Assembly (NCBI RefSeq): GCF_934754935.1
Contig: NZ_CAKVJB010000005.1
Location: 1 to 64,000, forward strand
DNA length: 64,000 bases
Reading direction: 5' to 3'
DNA from: an uncultured Holdemanella sp.
GTDB taxonomy: Bacteria > Bacillota_I > Bacilli_A > Erysipelotrichales > Erysipelotrichaceae
Part shown: positions 47,206 through 56,089 of the stretch, piece by piece
Layout: every line of letters begins with the position of its first letter
Position numbering within the stretch: the stretch's first letter is position 1
Notes under the pieces: generated by a model
What the model was told of the DNA's origin: nothing
Databases searched by the model: none
What the model saw: the letters and a program-made list of their open reading frames with translations, nothing else
Program-made: the position numbers and the translations under genes

Positions 47206-47396
47206 TGTCTAAGCGCCCAACGATGCGTGAGATGTTAGAAAAAAAAGATAAACAAAAAGGTAAAGAAGATCGTCTTGAAAAAGGGGATTTTCTAGCCTTA
47301 TTAATTGCTGCTAGTAGTACATTCTGGCCAATTTTATTAGGTGCGATTGTTATTTTAGCGCTATTAATTTTTGGTTGGAATGCCATCTTTGCATAA
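47205..47396 (+). CDS. Small membrane protein at the end of the opp operon
   Basis: 63 residues: a highly charged N-terminus (about residues 1-28, rich in K, E and R) and one or two closely spaced membrane segments (FLALLIAASSTFWPILLGAI, IVILALLIFGW). It starts by a one-base overlap with the oppF stop and has GGAGG inside oppF, so it is translationally coupled. I do not recognise the family. The coupling suggests a role linked to the transporter, for example in stability or regulation, but this is inference. Confidence 0.75.
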   Translation: MSKRPTMREMLEKKDKQKGKEDRLEKGDFLALLIAASSTFWPILLGAIVILALLIFGWNAIFA

Positions 47397-47398
47397 TA

Positions 47399-47427
47399 CG
47401 AGAAGCTTTCGGCTTCTCTATTTTTTT
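47399..47427 (+). terminator. Terminator of the opp operon
   Basis: GAGAAGC-TTTCG-GCTTCTC followed by TATTTTTTT, just after the small membrane protein gene. Confidence 0.85.
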
Positions 47428-47438
47428 AGGAGAAGAAT

Positions 47439-49133
47439 ATGAAATTTACAGATTATAAATATGAACATATGGATATTGAAGCTTTGCAGGAACAATTAAA
47501 GACAATTTGTTCAAAATTGCAGAATGCAGCTTCTTATGAAGAATTTAAAAATGCGTTTATTGAATTGAATGATGTTAATAAATATATCAATACAAATCAG
47601 ACTCTAGTTGATGTACGTCATACAGTGGATACAAGAGATGAATATTACACAAAAGAAAATGATTTCTTAAATGAAATGCTTCCCGTGTTGAAGGAAGATA
47701 TTGTCAATTGTAATAAAGCAGTTATGGCTAGTACTTTTGTTTCTGATTTAAGAAAAGAAGTACCAGAAACATATTTCTTACAAAGAGAAATGGAAGAAAA
47801 ATCATTTGATCCTATTATCATTCCAGAAATGCAAGAAGAAAACAAATTAGCTTCTAAATATCAAGCAATCATTGCAAGCGCACAAATTGAGTTTGATGGT
47901 GAAACATATACTCTTGCTGCTTTAGAAGTAAAGACAAATGATAAAGATAGAGATACTCGTAAACGTGCAATGCAAGCCTATTGGGGATGGTATGATGAAC
48001 ATGCTAAAGAAATTGGTGAAGTTTATGATCAATTAGTGCAAGTTCGTACGCGTATGGCTAAGAAATTAGGATATGAAAACTATATCGAACTTGGTTACTA
48101 TCGCATGATGCGTTTTGATTATAATAAGGAAGATGTTGAAAACTATCGTAAACAAGTATTAGAAGATGTTGTTCCTTTGGATAATGAGTTATATGCTCGT
48201 CAACAAAAACGTTTAGGTTATGATACTTTGCATGCTTGGGATGAGAAGTTTGAATTTACTTCAGGGAATCCAGCACCTAAGTATAGTCGTGAAGAATTAG
48301 TGAAACGTGCATTAAAGATGTATCAGGAATTAGATCCTAAAACAGGGGAATTCTTTGAATTTATGACAGAAAGAGAATTGTTGGATCTAGATTCAAAACC
48401 TGGTAAAGCAGCTGGTGGATATTGTACATTCATTCCTAACTATCAATCTCCATTTATTTTCGCAAACTTCAATCAAACTAGCCATGATGCTGAAGTATTA
48501 ACGCATGAAGCAGGACATGCTTTTCAGGTATATTCAAGTAAGGATATTTTCCCAATTGATTGTGTATGGCCTACATATGAGTCTTGTGAAATCCACTCTA
48601 TGTCAATGGAATTCTTTACATATCCATGGATGAAATCTTTCTTTGAAGAAGATGTAGATAAATATTATTTCAACCACTTATCAGGAGCTGTTAAGTTCTT
48701 GCCTTACGGAGTGTTAGTGGATCATTTCCAACATGAAGTATATGAAAAGCCAGAAATGTCTATTGAAGAAAGATTAGCTACTTGGAGAAAGTTAGAAAAA
48801 CAATATTTACCTCAAAAGAATTATGAAGGAATTGAGATTCTAGAAAAAGGTGGATGGTGGATGCGTCAGCTTCACATCTTCATGGATCCATTCTATTATA
48901 TTGATTACACATTAGCTCAAGTTTGTGCATTACAATTCTGGGCTCGTATTCAAAAGAAAGATGAAAAAGCTTTTGAAGACTACAAACACATTTGTAAGAT
49001 TGGTGGAACATTGCCATTTAGAAAAATTGTAAAAGAAGCAGGATTAAAAGTTCCTTTTGAATCTGGATGTTTAAAAGATACTGTACAATTAGTTCGTGAA
49101 TGGTTTGAAAATGCAGATGATTCACAATTTTAA
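47439..49133 (+). CDS. pepF: Oligoendopeptidase F-like M3 metallopeptidase
   Basis: 564 residues of peptidase family M3. The zinc-binding HEAGH (in LTHEAGHAFQVYSS) and the downstream Glu in YESCEIHSMSMEFF are intact. It cleaves short peptides in the cytoplasm and so would process peptides imported by the opp system directly upstream. AGGAGAAGA precedes the ATG. Length is within the range of the shorter M3 branch. Confidence 0.92.
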   Translation: MKFTDYKYEHMDIEALQEQLKTICSKLQNAASYEEFKNAFIELNDVNKYINTNQTLVDVRHTVDTRDEYYTKENDFLNEMLPVLKEDIVNCNKAVMASTFVSDLRKEVPETYFLQREMEEKSFDPIIIPEMQEENKLASKYQAIIASAQIEFDGETYTLAALEVKTNDKDRDTRKRAMQAYWGWYDEHAKEIGEVYDQLVQVRTRMAKKLGYENYIELGYYRMMRFDYNKEDVENYRKQVLEDVVPLDNELYARQQKRLGYDTLHAWDEKFEFTSGNPAPKYSREELVKRALKMYQELDPKTGEFFEFMTERELLDLDSKPGKAAGGYCTFIPNYQSPFIFANFNQTSHDAEVLTHEAGHAFQVYSSKDIFPIDCVWPTYESCEIHSMSMEFFTYPWMKSFFEEDVDKYYFNHLSGAVKFLPYGVLVDHFQHEVYEKPEMSIEERLATWRKLEKQYLPQKNYEGIEILEKGGWWMRQLHIFMDPFYYIDYTLAQVCALQFWARIQKKDEKAFEDYKHICKIGGTLPFRKIVKEAGLKVPFESGCLKDTVQLVREWFENADDSQF

Positions 49134-49142
49134 AAAAATAGC

Positions 49143-49171
49143 TTGCGAATTGAAAAAAGGCTTGCTATAAT
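49143..49171 (+). promoter_or_regulatory. Promoter of rpmE
   Basis: TTGCGA (49143-49148), 17 bases, TATAAT (49166-49171) with TGC directly upstream (extended -10). Confidence 0.75.
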
Positions 49172-49227
49172 TGTATAGCACTTACTTTGGGTCGATATGA
49201 CTTAAGGCGGAAGGAGGATACATCGAT

Positions 49228-49437
49228 ATGAAACAAGGAATTCATCCTAATTATCATAAAGTTAAATGTATCTGTACATCTTGTGGTGCAGAATTCGAAA
49301 CAGGTAGTACAATCAAAGGTGATGAATTACGTGTAGATACTTGCAGTAACTGCCACCCATTCTTCACAGGTCGTCAACGTTTCGCTGCTGCTCAGGGACG
49401 TATTGAGAAATTTAACAAGAAATATGGTTTGAAGTAG
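49228..49437 (+). CDS. rpmE: 50S ribosomal protein L31, zinc-binding type
   Basis: 69 residues, [20 protein letters not shown] at the start and [14 protein letters not shown] later. The cysteines (C14, C16, C19 and the CSNC pair) mark the zinc-binding (C+) L31 rather than the zinc-independent form. AAGGAGG precedes the ATG. It has its own promoter and terminator. Confidence 0.95.
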   Translation: MKQGIHPNYHKVKCICTSCGAEFETGSTIKGDELRVDTCSNCHPFFTGRQRFAAAQGRIEKFNKKYGLK

Positions 49438-49446
49438 TAATATAAT

Positions 49447-49475
49447 GACAGTGTCAGAGATGGCACTGTTTTTTA
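49447..49475 (+). terminator. Terminator of rpmE
   Basis: ACAGTG and CACTGT arms with inner TCAGAGATGG, followed by TTTTTTATTTT. Confidence 0.8.
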
Positions 49476-49597
49476 TTTTGGTTATAAAAAAATTATGGTT
49501 TAAATTTTAATATCCTTTAAAATAAGCTTATTATGATTGTTTGGTTATATTAAAAATACAAAATGTGTACAAAATATAATAGAAATCACTATGGTGT

Positions 49598-49626
49598 TTG
49601 AAAACTTTGTTTTGTACGCTTATAAT
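49598..49626 (+). promoter_or_regulatory. Promoter of the aminotransferase gene
   Basis: TTGAAA (49598-49603), 17 bases, TATAAT (49621-49626), 38 bases before the start. Confidence 0.75.
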
Positions 49627-49663
49627 AAAGGCAATACATTAAGAAATAGCGAGGTATTTTGAA

Positions 49664-50830
49664 ATGAAAAGAGCGAAGAGAATGGATTTGTTTCAATCTT
49701 CTATATTCACAGAATTAAAAAATATGAAACTAGACTATATGAAACGCACAGGAAATACGACAATTGATTTTTCTGTAGGCTCACCTAATATTGCACCAGA
49801 ACCATCAATTATGAAGGCTTTACAAGATGCAATCATGGTTCCAGAAAATTATAAATATGCGATCAATGAATTACCTGAAATGAAGGCAGCTATTCATGAT
49901 TGGTATAAAAATCGTTACCAAGTAGAACTTACAAATGATGAAATGATTTGTTTACAAGGTTCCCAAGAAGCTTTAAGCACATTGTTTTTAGCTATGTGTG
50001 ATCCAGGTGATATTGTATTGGTTCCAGATCCATATTATCCAATCTTTAGTGATGGACCTAAAATTGCAGGTGCTAAAGTAGAATATATGCCTTTGTTAGA
50101 AGAATACAATTATATTATTCAATTGGATAAAATTGATGAAGAAATCGCAAAAAAGGCAAAGATGATGATTGTATCCTATCCAAACAATCCAACTTGCGCA
50201 ATTGCTCCAGATTCTTTCTATGAAGAATTAATTGCGTTTGCGAAGAAGTACGATATTGTTGTATTACATGATAATGCATATAGTGAATTGGTATTTGATG
50301 GAAAGGTAGGAAAGAGTTTCTTATCTTTTGCAGGTGCTAAAGAAGTTGGAATTGAGTTAAATTCATTCTCTAAAACATATGGAATGGCAGGTGCAAGACT
50401 TGGTGTATGTGTAGGAAATAAAGAAGTAATCGAATGTTATAACACACTTAAATCAAATATGGATTATGGCATTTTCTTACCCGTACAATATGCTGGTATA
50501 GAAGCTTTAAGGCATGGTGGAGCTAGCATTCACTCGACTTGTCAGGCTTATCAAGATCGAAGAGATGCATTATGTGAAATATTTGACTCAGTCGGATGGC
50601 ATATTGCTTCAAGTCCAGCAACAATGTTTGCGTGGGCAAAAATTCCAGATCCATATGAAGATTCTTATGCCTTCACAAAAGATCTGCTAGAAAAAACAGG
50701 AATAGTCGTAACGCCTGGTCAAGCTTTTGGAGTCCACGGGAAAAAATATGTTCGTTTAGCTTTAGTACAAGATATAAAAGATATTAAAGAAGCGGCTCAA
50801 AGAATAAAAAAATCAGAAATTTTTAAATAA
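49664..50830 (+). CDS. Class I/II PLP-dependent aminotransferase
   Basis: 388 residues, fold type I. The Schiff-base lysine lies in SFSKTYGMAGARLG; SYPNNPTCA and DNAYSELVFDG contact the cofactor and substrate. General resemblance is to aspartate or LL-diaminopimelate aminotransferase-type enzymes, but the substrate cannot be assigned. A single-gene unit with its own promoter and terminator. GCGAGG is the weak ribosome-binding site. Confidence 0.88.
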   Translation: MKRAKRMDLFQSSIFTELKNMKLDYMKRTGNTTIDFSVGSPNIAPEPSIMKALQDAIMVPENYKYAINELPEMKAAIHDWYKNRYQVELTNDEMICLQGSQEALSTLFLAMCDPGDIVLVPDPYYPIFSDGPKIAGAKVEYMPLLEEYNYIIQLDKIDEEIAKKAKMMIVSYPNNPTCAIAPDSFYEELIAFAKKYDIVVLHDNAYSELVFDGKVGKSFLSFAGAKEVGIELNSFSKTYGMAGARLGVCVGNKEVIECYNTLKSNMDYGIFLPVQYAGIEALRHGGASIHSTCQAYQDRRDALCEIFDSVGWHIASSPATMFAWAKIPDPYEDSYAFTKDLLEKTGIVVTPGQAFGVHGKKYVRLALVQDIKDIKEAAQRIKKSEIFK

Positions 50831-50854
50831 AGTGCAAATTTTGCACTTTTTTTT
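50829..50854 (+). terminator. Terminator after the aminotransferase gene
   Basis: AAAGTGCAAA-TTTTGCACTTT stem followed by a long T-run, over the stop codon and only about 14 bases before comFA. Confidence 0.85.
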
Positions 50855-50867
50855 CGTATAAGAGTAT

Positions 50868-52034
50868 ATGAAGTGTAATCGATGTCAAAATGAAGATCCA
50901 AAATTATTTGCGTATGATCATGGAGTCTATTATTGTCGTAAGTGCATTGATTTTTCTAGATTGGAGGTTAATGAAAAAATAAAACCAGTAAAATTAATGC
51001 ATAAAACGTGGAAAGGAAAGCCAAAACTTGATTATGAACTGACTACTTCGCAAAAATCAGCTAGTCATGAGGTATACAAACATTTAAGTAACGGAAAGGA
51101 TGTGATTCTTTACGCGAGTACCGGAGCAGGTAAAACAGAGATTTGTTTTGAAAGTATATGTGGATATTTAGCGCAAGGCAAAAAGGTAGGATTTGCGATT
51201 AGTCGTAGACAAGTGGTGCTTGAAATAGCTACAAGACTTAGAAAAGCATTTCCAGAATTGAGTATATGTGAGGTGGCCCAAGGATATACACAAATAACAG
51301 ATGCAGACATTATTGTGTGTACGACTCATCAACTTTATAGATATCCATATGCGTTTGATTTATTGATTTTAGATGAATTAGATGCTTTTCCTTTTGCGGG
51401 TAATGAAGTATTGCAAGCCATCGCGAATCAGGCGTGTGTTGGTCAGAAGCTAATGTTGAGTGCAACACCGGATGAAGAAAGTATGAGGCTTGTAGAAGAG
51501 AAAAAAACAGAACTTGTATGCTTATTTGAAAGGCCTCATAAGCATCCTTTGATTGTGCCTAAAGTGATTCAGGTTTCTGTGTTTTTACAAGTCCTTATTG
51601 TGATTTATGAATGCATAAAATTTTGTAGGGATAATAAACAAACCCTTGTGTTTGTGCCTCGTAAAAGAGATGGAACATGGTTAAAAATGATTTTGAATCT
51701 CTTTGTGAAAACATCATTGGTTCATTCTTCGACTGAAAATAAGGATGAAATATTAGATTGTTTTCGTAATAAAGAATTAGATGTTTTAGTTTGTACAACA
51801 CTTTTAGAAAGAGGAATCACAATACCAAGTGTTCAGGTTGTTGTTTTTAAAGGGAATCATTCTGTATTTACAACGGCTAGTTTAATTCAGATTTTTGGTC
51901 GTGTGGGAAGAAGTTTTAAAGATCCTAAAGGAGAAGGTATATGTCTATGTCAGTTTTCAAGTCAATCTATCAAAGATTGTGTTTATCAAATATCGAAGAT
52001 GAACGATACTGTTTATGCTGCCACAAAAAAATGA
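50868..52034 (+). CDS. comFA: Competence helicase ComFA
   Basis: 388 residues. An N-terminal zinc-finger-like CNRCQN...YYCRKC pair (4-24) precedes a DEAD-like helicase core: Walker A YASTGAGKTEICFE, Walker B LLILDELDAF, SATPDEESMRL, FGRVGRSF. ComFA powers entry of single-stranded transforming DNA. It is shorter than B. subtilis ComFA but complete in motifs. The start has no clear Shine-Dalgarno (AAGAG only). The 3' end overlaps comFC by 94 bases. Confidence 0.9.
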   Translation: MKCNRCQNEDPKLFAYDHGVYYCRKCIDFSRLEVNEKIKPVKLMHKTWKGKPKLDYELTTSQKSASHEVYKHLSNGKDVILYASTGAGKTEICFESICGYLAQGKKVGFAISRRQVVLEIATRLRKAFPELSICEVAQGYTQITDADIIVCTTHQLYRYPYAFDLLILDELDAFPFAGNEVLQAIANQACVGQKLMLSATPDEESMRLVEEKKTELVCLFERPHKHPLIVPKVIQVSVFLQVLIVIYECIKFCRDNKQTLVFVPRKRDGTWLKMILNLFVKTSLVHSSTENKDEILDCFRNKELDVLVCTTLLERGITIPSVQVVVFKGNHSVFTTASLIQIFGRVGRSFKDPKGEGICLCQFSSQSIKDCVYQISKMNDTVYAATKK

Positions 52035-52645
52035 GTGAAATACGAAATTTTGATATTTTCTTTTATAATGATTTGATAGTTTGTCCGGATTGTATGAAAA
52101 ATTTTAAAGTGCATAAACAGACATACAGAATCAAGGAAACGTTCATGTATGTATTGTATGAATATGATGAATTTTTAGAAAGATTGTTTTTTCAATATAA
52201 AGAACAGAGGGATATTGTTTTAAAAGATGTTTTTTTAAATTCTCATAAATACTTGAGTAAGACTTTTAAACATTATTGTGTGTGTAGTTTATGTAGTAGT
52301 GATGCTAAGCGCATGGAAAGAGGATTTGAGCCAGTGGTGGATATATATGCGACTTTAGGTGTCTTTGTGCATTCGCCATTTTATAAAAAAGAAAATGTAA
52401 AACAATCTTCAAAATCCAGGCTTGAAAGAGCACATATAAAAGATGTATTAGCTTTAAAAGAGATGTATCCACTGCCTAAAAAAAAGAAAATATTGTTGGT
52501 GGATGATGTTTGTACAACGGGAAATACATTATATGCAGCTATAGATTTGATTCATCCAGATTGTGTATTTGTGATAGCGGCGCATCCCTTATGGATTAAG
52601 GCAAATAAAGAAAACATAGTGGTCAAATCAAAGGGGTTTTGGTAA
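51941..52645 (+). CDS. comFC: ComFC-like phosphoribosyltransferase family protein
   Basis: 234 residues: N-terminal zinc-binding cysteine pairs (CLCC, CPDC, later CSLC), then a phosphoribosyltransferase-like part ending with the PRPP loop KILLVDDVCTTGNT. It partners ComFA in DNA uptake. The ATG at 51941 has AAAGGAGAAGG before it and lies within comFA in another frame; a second ATG two codons later is possible. The long overlap implies tight co-translation. Confidence 0.9.
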   Translation: MSMSVFKSIYQRLCLSNIEDERYCLCCHKKMSEIRNFDIFFYNDLIVCPDCMKNFKVHKQTYRIKETFMYVLYEYDEFLERLFFQYKEQRDIVLKDVFLNSHKYLSKTFKHYCVCSLCSSDAKRMERGFEPVVDIYATLGVFVHSPFYKKENVKQSSKSRLERAHIKDVLALKEMYPLPKKKKILLVDDVCTTGNTLYAAIDLIHPDCVFVIAAHPLWIKANKENIVVKSKGFW

Positions 52646-52672
52646 AATAGTTTCAAAGGGGCGATAGAAGCT

Positions 52673-54010
52673 ATGGATAAGAAAAGAAAGAATGAGAATG
52701 ATGAGATTTCTCAATTATTAGATTCGTTTCAAATGGATGAAGAAGATACATTAGAACAAAAGATGGATCAGTTTAAAAAGACTCAAAATCGTAGTCGAGT
52801 TAAGAAACATAAACCTGAACCAGAGATTCCGTTTCAATCAAAAAAAGTAGAACCATCATTAGGAGATACATTTGTGGTTGGATCAAAGGATTTAAATGAG
52901 CCTGAGTCTAAAGAAGATTTATCTGCAACACGCACAGTGATGTGGAATGCAGATGAACTAAAACAAGAAGCGGATGCTACAAACAAAACCGTTGTGATCG
53001 ATGATGATGAGATTCAATCTTTATTAGAAGAAGGTAAGGGGCCTCAACTAAAAAGAGAGGTTATCAATAAGAAGAAGGATTCTAAGAAAAAAGCATCTAA
53101 GAAAAATAACTCTAAGACAGGATTATACATTGGCTTAGGTATTGTGGGTGTTTTATTGATTTCATTATTGATTTTTGGTGGTATTAAACTAGTAACAAGT
53201 GGATTATCGGGTTCGGATGAAAAAACAGAAGAAGTTCAAAAGAAGAATTACCAAGAATTATTAGATTTTGCGAACAACTATGATTCATTATCTTCAAGCG
53301 AGAAGAAAGGAATTGTTGATCTTGAGAGTAAATATAACAGTTTGACTCGTAAACAAAGAGAAAAAATTGATGAAATTTTAGAGAAGGCTACGGGCAAAAA
53401 CTTTAATGAATTGCTTGCAAAGGCTAACAAGAAAACAAATTCTAAGAAGAAGAACAACAATACTGAAATTGCCGAAAAGAAAGCAGAGTTAAGGAAAAAA
53501 ATCAGTGATTTAAAGGATCAGCTTTCAAAGGCAAAAGCGGATTTAGAGAGTGCACAAAAAGCACAGGAATCTGCACAGAGTGATGTGGATTCTTTAACTT
53601 CCAAAATCAATTCTGCGAATTCTTCATTAAAGGATGCGCAAAGCGCAGTAAATAGTGCACAATCTGAGTACGATAATTTGGTTAGTATATTAAAGCGAAG
53701 AGCAGAACTTGATAATATACCAAATGATCAAATTAGTCAGGATGAACTTTCAGAATTATCGGATATTAGAACAAACCATCCAAACTTAGAAAATGAAGTC
53801 AATTCAGCTAAAGATGATTTGGATGCAGCTAATGCGGCTTTGAGCACTGCGCAGAAGAATTCAAATGTGTCTTCTTTAGAAAATAAATTGAGTACAGCAC
53901 AAACAAAATTAGATAGTGCTGGTTCAGATGTGAAGGATGCACAATCAAAAGTGGATTCATTAAATTCACAAATCAATGATTATCAAAGTCAATTGGATGA
54001 TTTAGACTAG
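52673..54010 (+). CDS. Bitopic membrane protein with extracellular coiled coil, MapZ-like topology
   Basis: 445 residues. The N-terminal cytoplasmic part (1-149) is acidic, then lysine-rich, with three similar short motifs: TFVVGSKDL (66-74), TVMWNADEL (88-96) and TVVIDDDEI (106-114). One membrane helix follows (about 150-173, LYIGLGIVGVLLISLLIFGG). The outside part has a small helical domain (about 191-250, with YNSLTRKQREKIDEIL) and a long coiled coil to the C-terminus. No enzyme motif is visible. The layout recalls MapZ, the division-site marker of streptococci, whose cytoplasmic threonines are phosphorylated, but homology is not shown. GGGGCG precedes the ATG. Confidence 0.7.
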   Translation: MDKKRKNENDEISQLLDSFQMDEEDTLEQKMDQFKKTQNRSRVKKHKPEPEIPFQSKKVEPSLGDTFVVGSKDLNEPESKEDLSATRTVMWNADELKQEADATNKTVVIDDDEIQSLLEEGKGPQLKREVINKKKDSKKKASKKNNSKTGLYIGLGIVGVLLISLLIFGGIKLVTSGLSGSDEKTEEVQKKNYQELLDFANNYDSLSSSEKKGIVDLESKYNSLTRKQREKIDEILEKATGKNFNELLAKANKKTNSKKKNNNTEIAEKKAELRKKISDLKDQLSKAKADLESAQKAQESAQSDVDSLTSKINSANSSLKDAQSAVNSAQSEYDNLVSILKRRAELDNIPNDQISQDELSELSDIRTNHPNLENEVNSAKDDLDAANAALSTAQKNSNVSSLENKLSTAQTKLDSAGSDVKDAQSKVDSLNSQINDYQSQLDDLD

Positions 54011-54036
54011 ACAATACATTTTTGTATTGTCTTTTT
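54009..54036 (+). terminator. Terminator after the bitopic protein gene
   Basis: AGACAATAC-ATTTTT-GTATTGTCT followed by TTTTC, touching the stop codon. Confidence 0.85.
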
Positions 54037-54100
54037 CTATTGTAAGCTTTTAATGTCTTGCGATTTTTGTTAGAATAGATAAGGAAAGTCAGGTGAAAAT

Positions 54101-55102
54101 ATGCGTAATGCGATTGTTCTGGCGGCTGGAAAAGGAACTCGAATGAAATCAGATCGTAGCAAACTCATGCATACGATTATTGATCGTTCAATGTTGGCTT
54201 ATATCATTGATGCTTTAAGAGCTGTATCTGTACAAAGAATCGTTTTGATTGTTGGATATCAAGCAGAAAGTATCAAAGAGGCTTTTCCGGATGTTGAATT
54301 TGCTTTGCAGCAACCCCAATTAGGGACTGGTCATGCGGTTATGCAGGCTACACAGTTAAAGGATGAAGATGGAGACACATTAATTATCAATGGTGATGGT
54401 CCTTGTATTCAACCTGAAACTTTGGAAAAACTATTCCAAACAAATCAAGATGCATCATTAACTTTATTAACTTCTGTATTAGATGATGGAGCTCATTATG
54501 GCCGTATTGTTCGTGATGAAAATGGTCATGTTCAAGCGATTGTAGAGGCAAAAGATTGTACAGAAGAACAAAAGAAAATCTGTGAAATCAATGCGGGTAT
54601 GTATTGTTTCAAAAATAGAGATTTATTTGATAATCTTGATAAATTAACAACAAATAATGCTCAAAATGAATATTATTTAACAGACTTAGTTAAGATTTTG
54701 GCTAACCAAGGTAAAGTTGTTAAAGGATTAGTTGTTGAAAATCGTGATGAAGTCATGGGAATCAATGATTGTGTAGAGTTAAATAAGGCATATGAATGGA
54801 TGCGAAATCGAATCAACAATAACTGGATGAAAGAAGGAGTACAAATTGTAGATCCTAAGCGTACAGTTATTGGAAAGGATGTAAAAATTGGACATGATGT
54901 CATTATTCATCCAAATGTTGAAATTTTAGGTAAAACAGAGATTGGAAATTTCGTTGAAATTTTACCGGGTTCTTATTTGAATAATTCAAAAATTGAAGAT
55001 CATGCTGTAGTAGATTCAAGTAAAGTCGTTGACTCTTGCATAGATGAAGGAACTATTGTGGGACCTATGTCTTATGTAAGTAACAATAAAATTATAAAAT
55101 AA
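54101..55102 (+). CDS. glmU: GlmU-type UDP-GlcNAc pyrophosphorylase lacking the acetyltransferase domain
   Basis: 333 residues, against about 450 for normal bifunctional GlmU. The N-terminal uridyltransferase is complete (LAAGKGTRMKSDRSKLMH, QLGTGHAVMQA, GDGPCI in place of GDxPL, EINAGMYCF). The left-handed beta-helix begins (VIGKDVKIGHDVIIHPN) but ends after VGPMSYVSNNKIIK, before the segment with the acetyltransferase catalytic residues (Arg, Lys, His, Tyr of the family). Only 29 bases separate it from prs, with no remnant of the missing part. It should make UDP-GlcNAc from GlcNAc-1-P, while acetylation must come from elsewhere. Confidence 0.88.
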   Translation: MRNAIVLAAGKGTRMKSDRSKLMHTIIDRSMLAYIIDALRAVSVQRIVLIVGYQAESIKEAFPDVEFALQQPQLGTGHAVMQATQLKDEDGDTLIINGDGPCIQPETLEKLFQTNQDASLTLLTSVLDDGAHYGRIVRDENGHVQAIVEAKDCTEEQKKICEINAGMYCFKNRDLFDNLDKLTTNNAQNEYYLTDLVKILANQGKVVKGLVVENRDEVMGINDCVELNKAYEWMRNRINNNWMKEGVQIVDPKRTVIGKDVKIGHDVIIHPNVEILGKTEIGNFVEILPGSYLNNSKIEDHAVVDSSKVVDSCIDEGTIVGPMSYVSNNKIIK

Positions 55103-55131
55103 GCCTGATAGGGTATGAGAAAGGATAAATC

Positions 55132-56088
55132 ATGAAAAACACTGTTGTATTTGCTTTATCATCTAGCGTTGGTTTAGCAGAAGATATTTGTAAAGAATTA
55201 GGATTGGAATTAGGAAAATGTGAAGTAAAACATTTTGCGGACGGAGAAATTTTGGTAGAATTAGGCGAATCTGTTCGTGGAAAACATGTATATTTTGTAC
55301 AAAGTACAAATAAACCTGTAAACTCAAATTTAATGGAAATTCTAATTGGTATTGATGCTTGTAAACGTGCAAGTGCTGCTAGTATTACAGCTATTATTCC
55401 ATATTTTGGATATGCACGTCAGGATCGTAAGGCAAAACCTCGTCAACCAATTACTTCTAAATTAGTAGCTAGTTTATTAGAAAGAGCTGGAGCTGATCGT
55501 GTTGTAACAGTTGATTTACATGCTACTCAGATTCAAGGATTCTTTGATATTCCAGCAGATGATATTACTGCCAATGGATTGATTGCTGATTACTTCAAAC
55601 ACCAAGAAGGATTAGGAGAAATCGTTGTTGTATCTCCAGATCACGGTGGAGCTGTACGTGCTCGTAATTTAGCAAATGCATTGGGTGCACCAATCGCAAT
55701 CATCGACAAACGTCGTCCAAGACCAAACGTAGCTGAAGCTATGAACTTAATTGGTGATGTGGATGGAAAAACTGCAATTATCATTGATGATATGGTAGAT
55801 ACAGCTGGAACATTAACTGCTGGTATTAAAATGTTAAAAGACAAAGGTGCAAAAGCTGTTTATGCATCATGTTCACACGGTATCCTTTCAGGACCTGCTA
55901 TCGATCGTTTAAAAGCTGCTGAATTAGCTGGATTTGTTTGTACAAATACAATTGATCAAACAGAAAACCAAAAGCTCTATCCAGAAATGACTGTACTTTC
56001 TATGGCACCATTATTAGCTGGATTAATTCATGCAGTTGAAGAAAACTCTTCATTATCAGAAGTATTAGCACACGCTTTTGATGACTAA
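55132..56088 (+). CDS. prs: Ribose-phosphate pyrophosphokinase
   Basis: 318 residues. Makes PRPP from ribose-5-phosphate and ATP. Motifs: FADGEILVELGESVRGKHVY, YFGYARQDRKAKPRQPIT, VTVDLHATQIQGFF and the PRPP-binding AIIIDDMVDTAGTL. Its position after glmU is the conserved glmU-prs pair of Firmicutes. GAGAAAGGATAA precedes the ATG. The next gene starts one base after the stop. Confidence 0.96.
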   Translation: MKNTVVFALSSSVGLAEDICKELGLELGKCEVKHFADGEILVELGESVRGKHVYFVQSTNKPVNSNLMEILIGIDACKRASAASITAIIPYFGYARQDRKAKPRQPITSKLVASLLERAGADRVVTVDLHATQIQGFFDIPADDITANGLIADYFKHQEGLGEIVVVSPDHGGAVRARNLANALGAPIAIIDKRRPRPNVAEAMNLIGDVDGKTAIIIDDMVDTAGTLTAGIKMLKDKGAKAVYASCSHGILSGPAIDRLKAAELAGFVCTNTIDQTENQKLYPEMTVLSMAPLLAGLIHAVEENSSLSEVLAHAFDD

Positions 56089-56089
56089 T

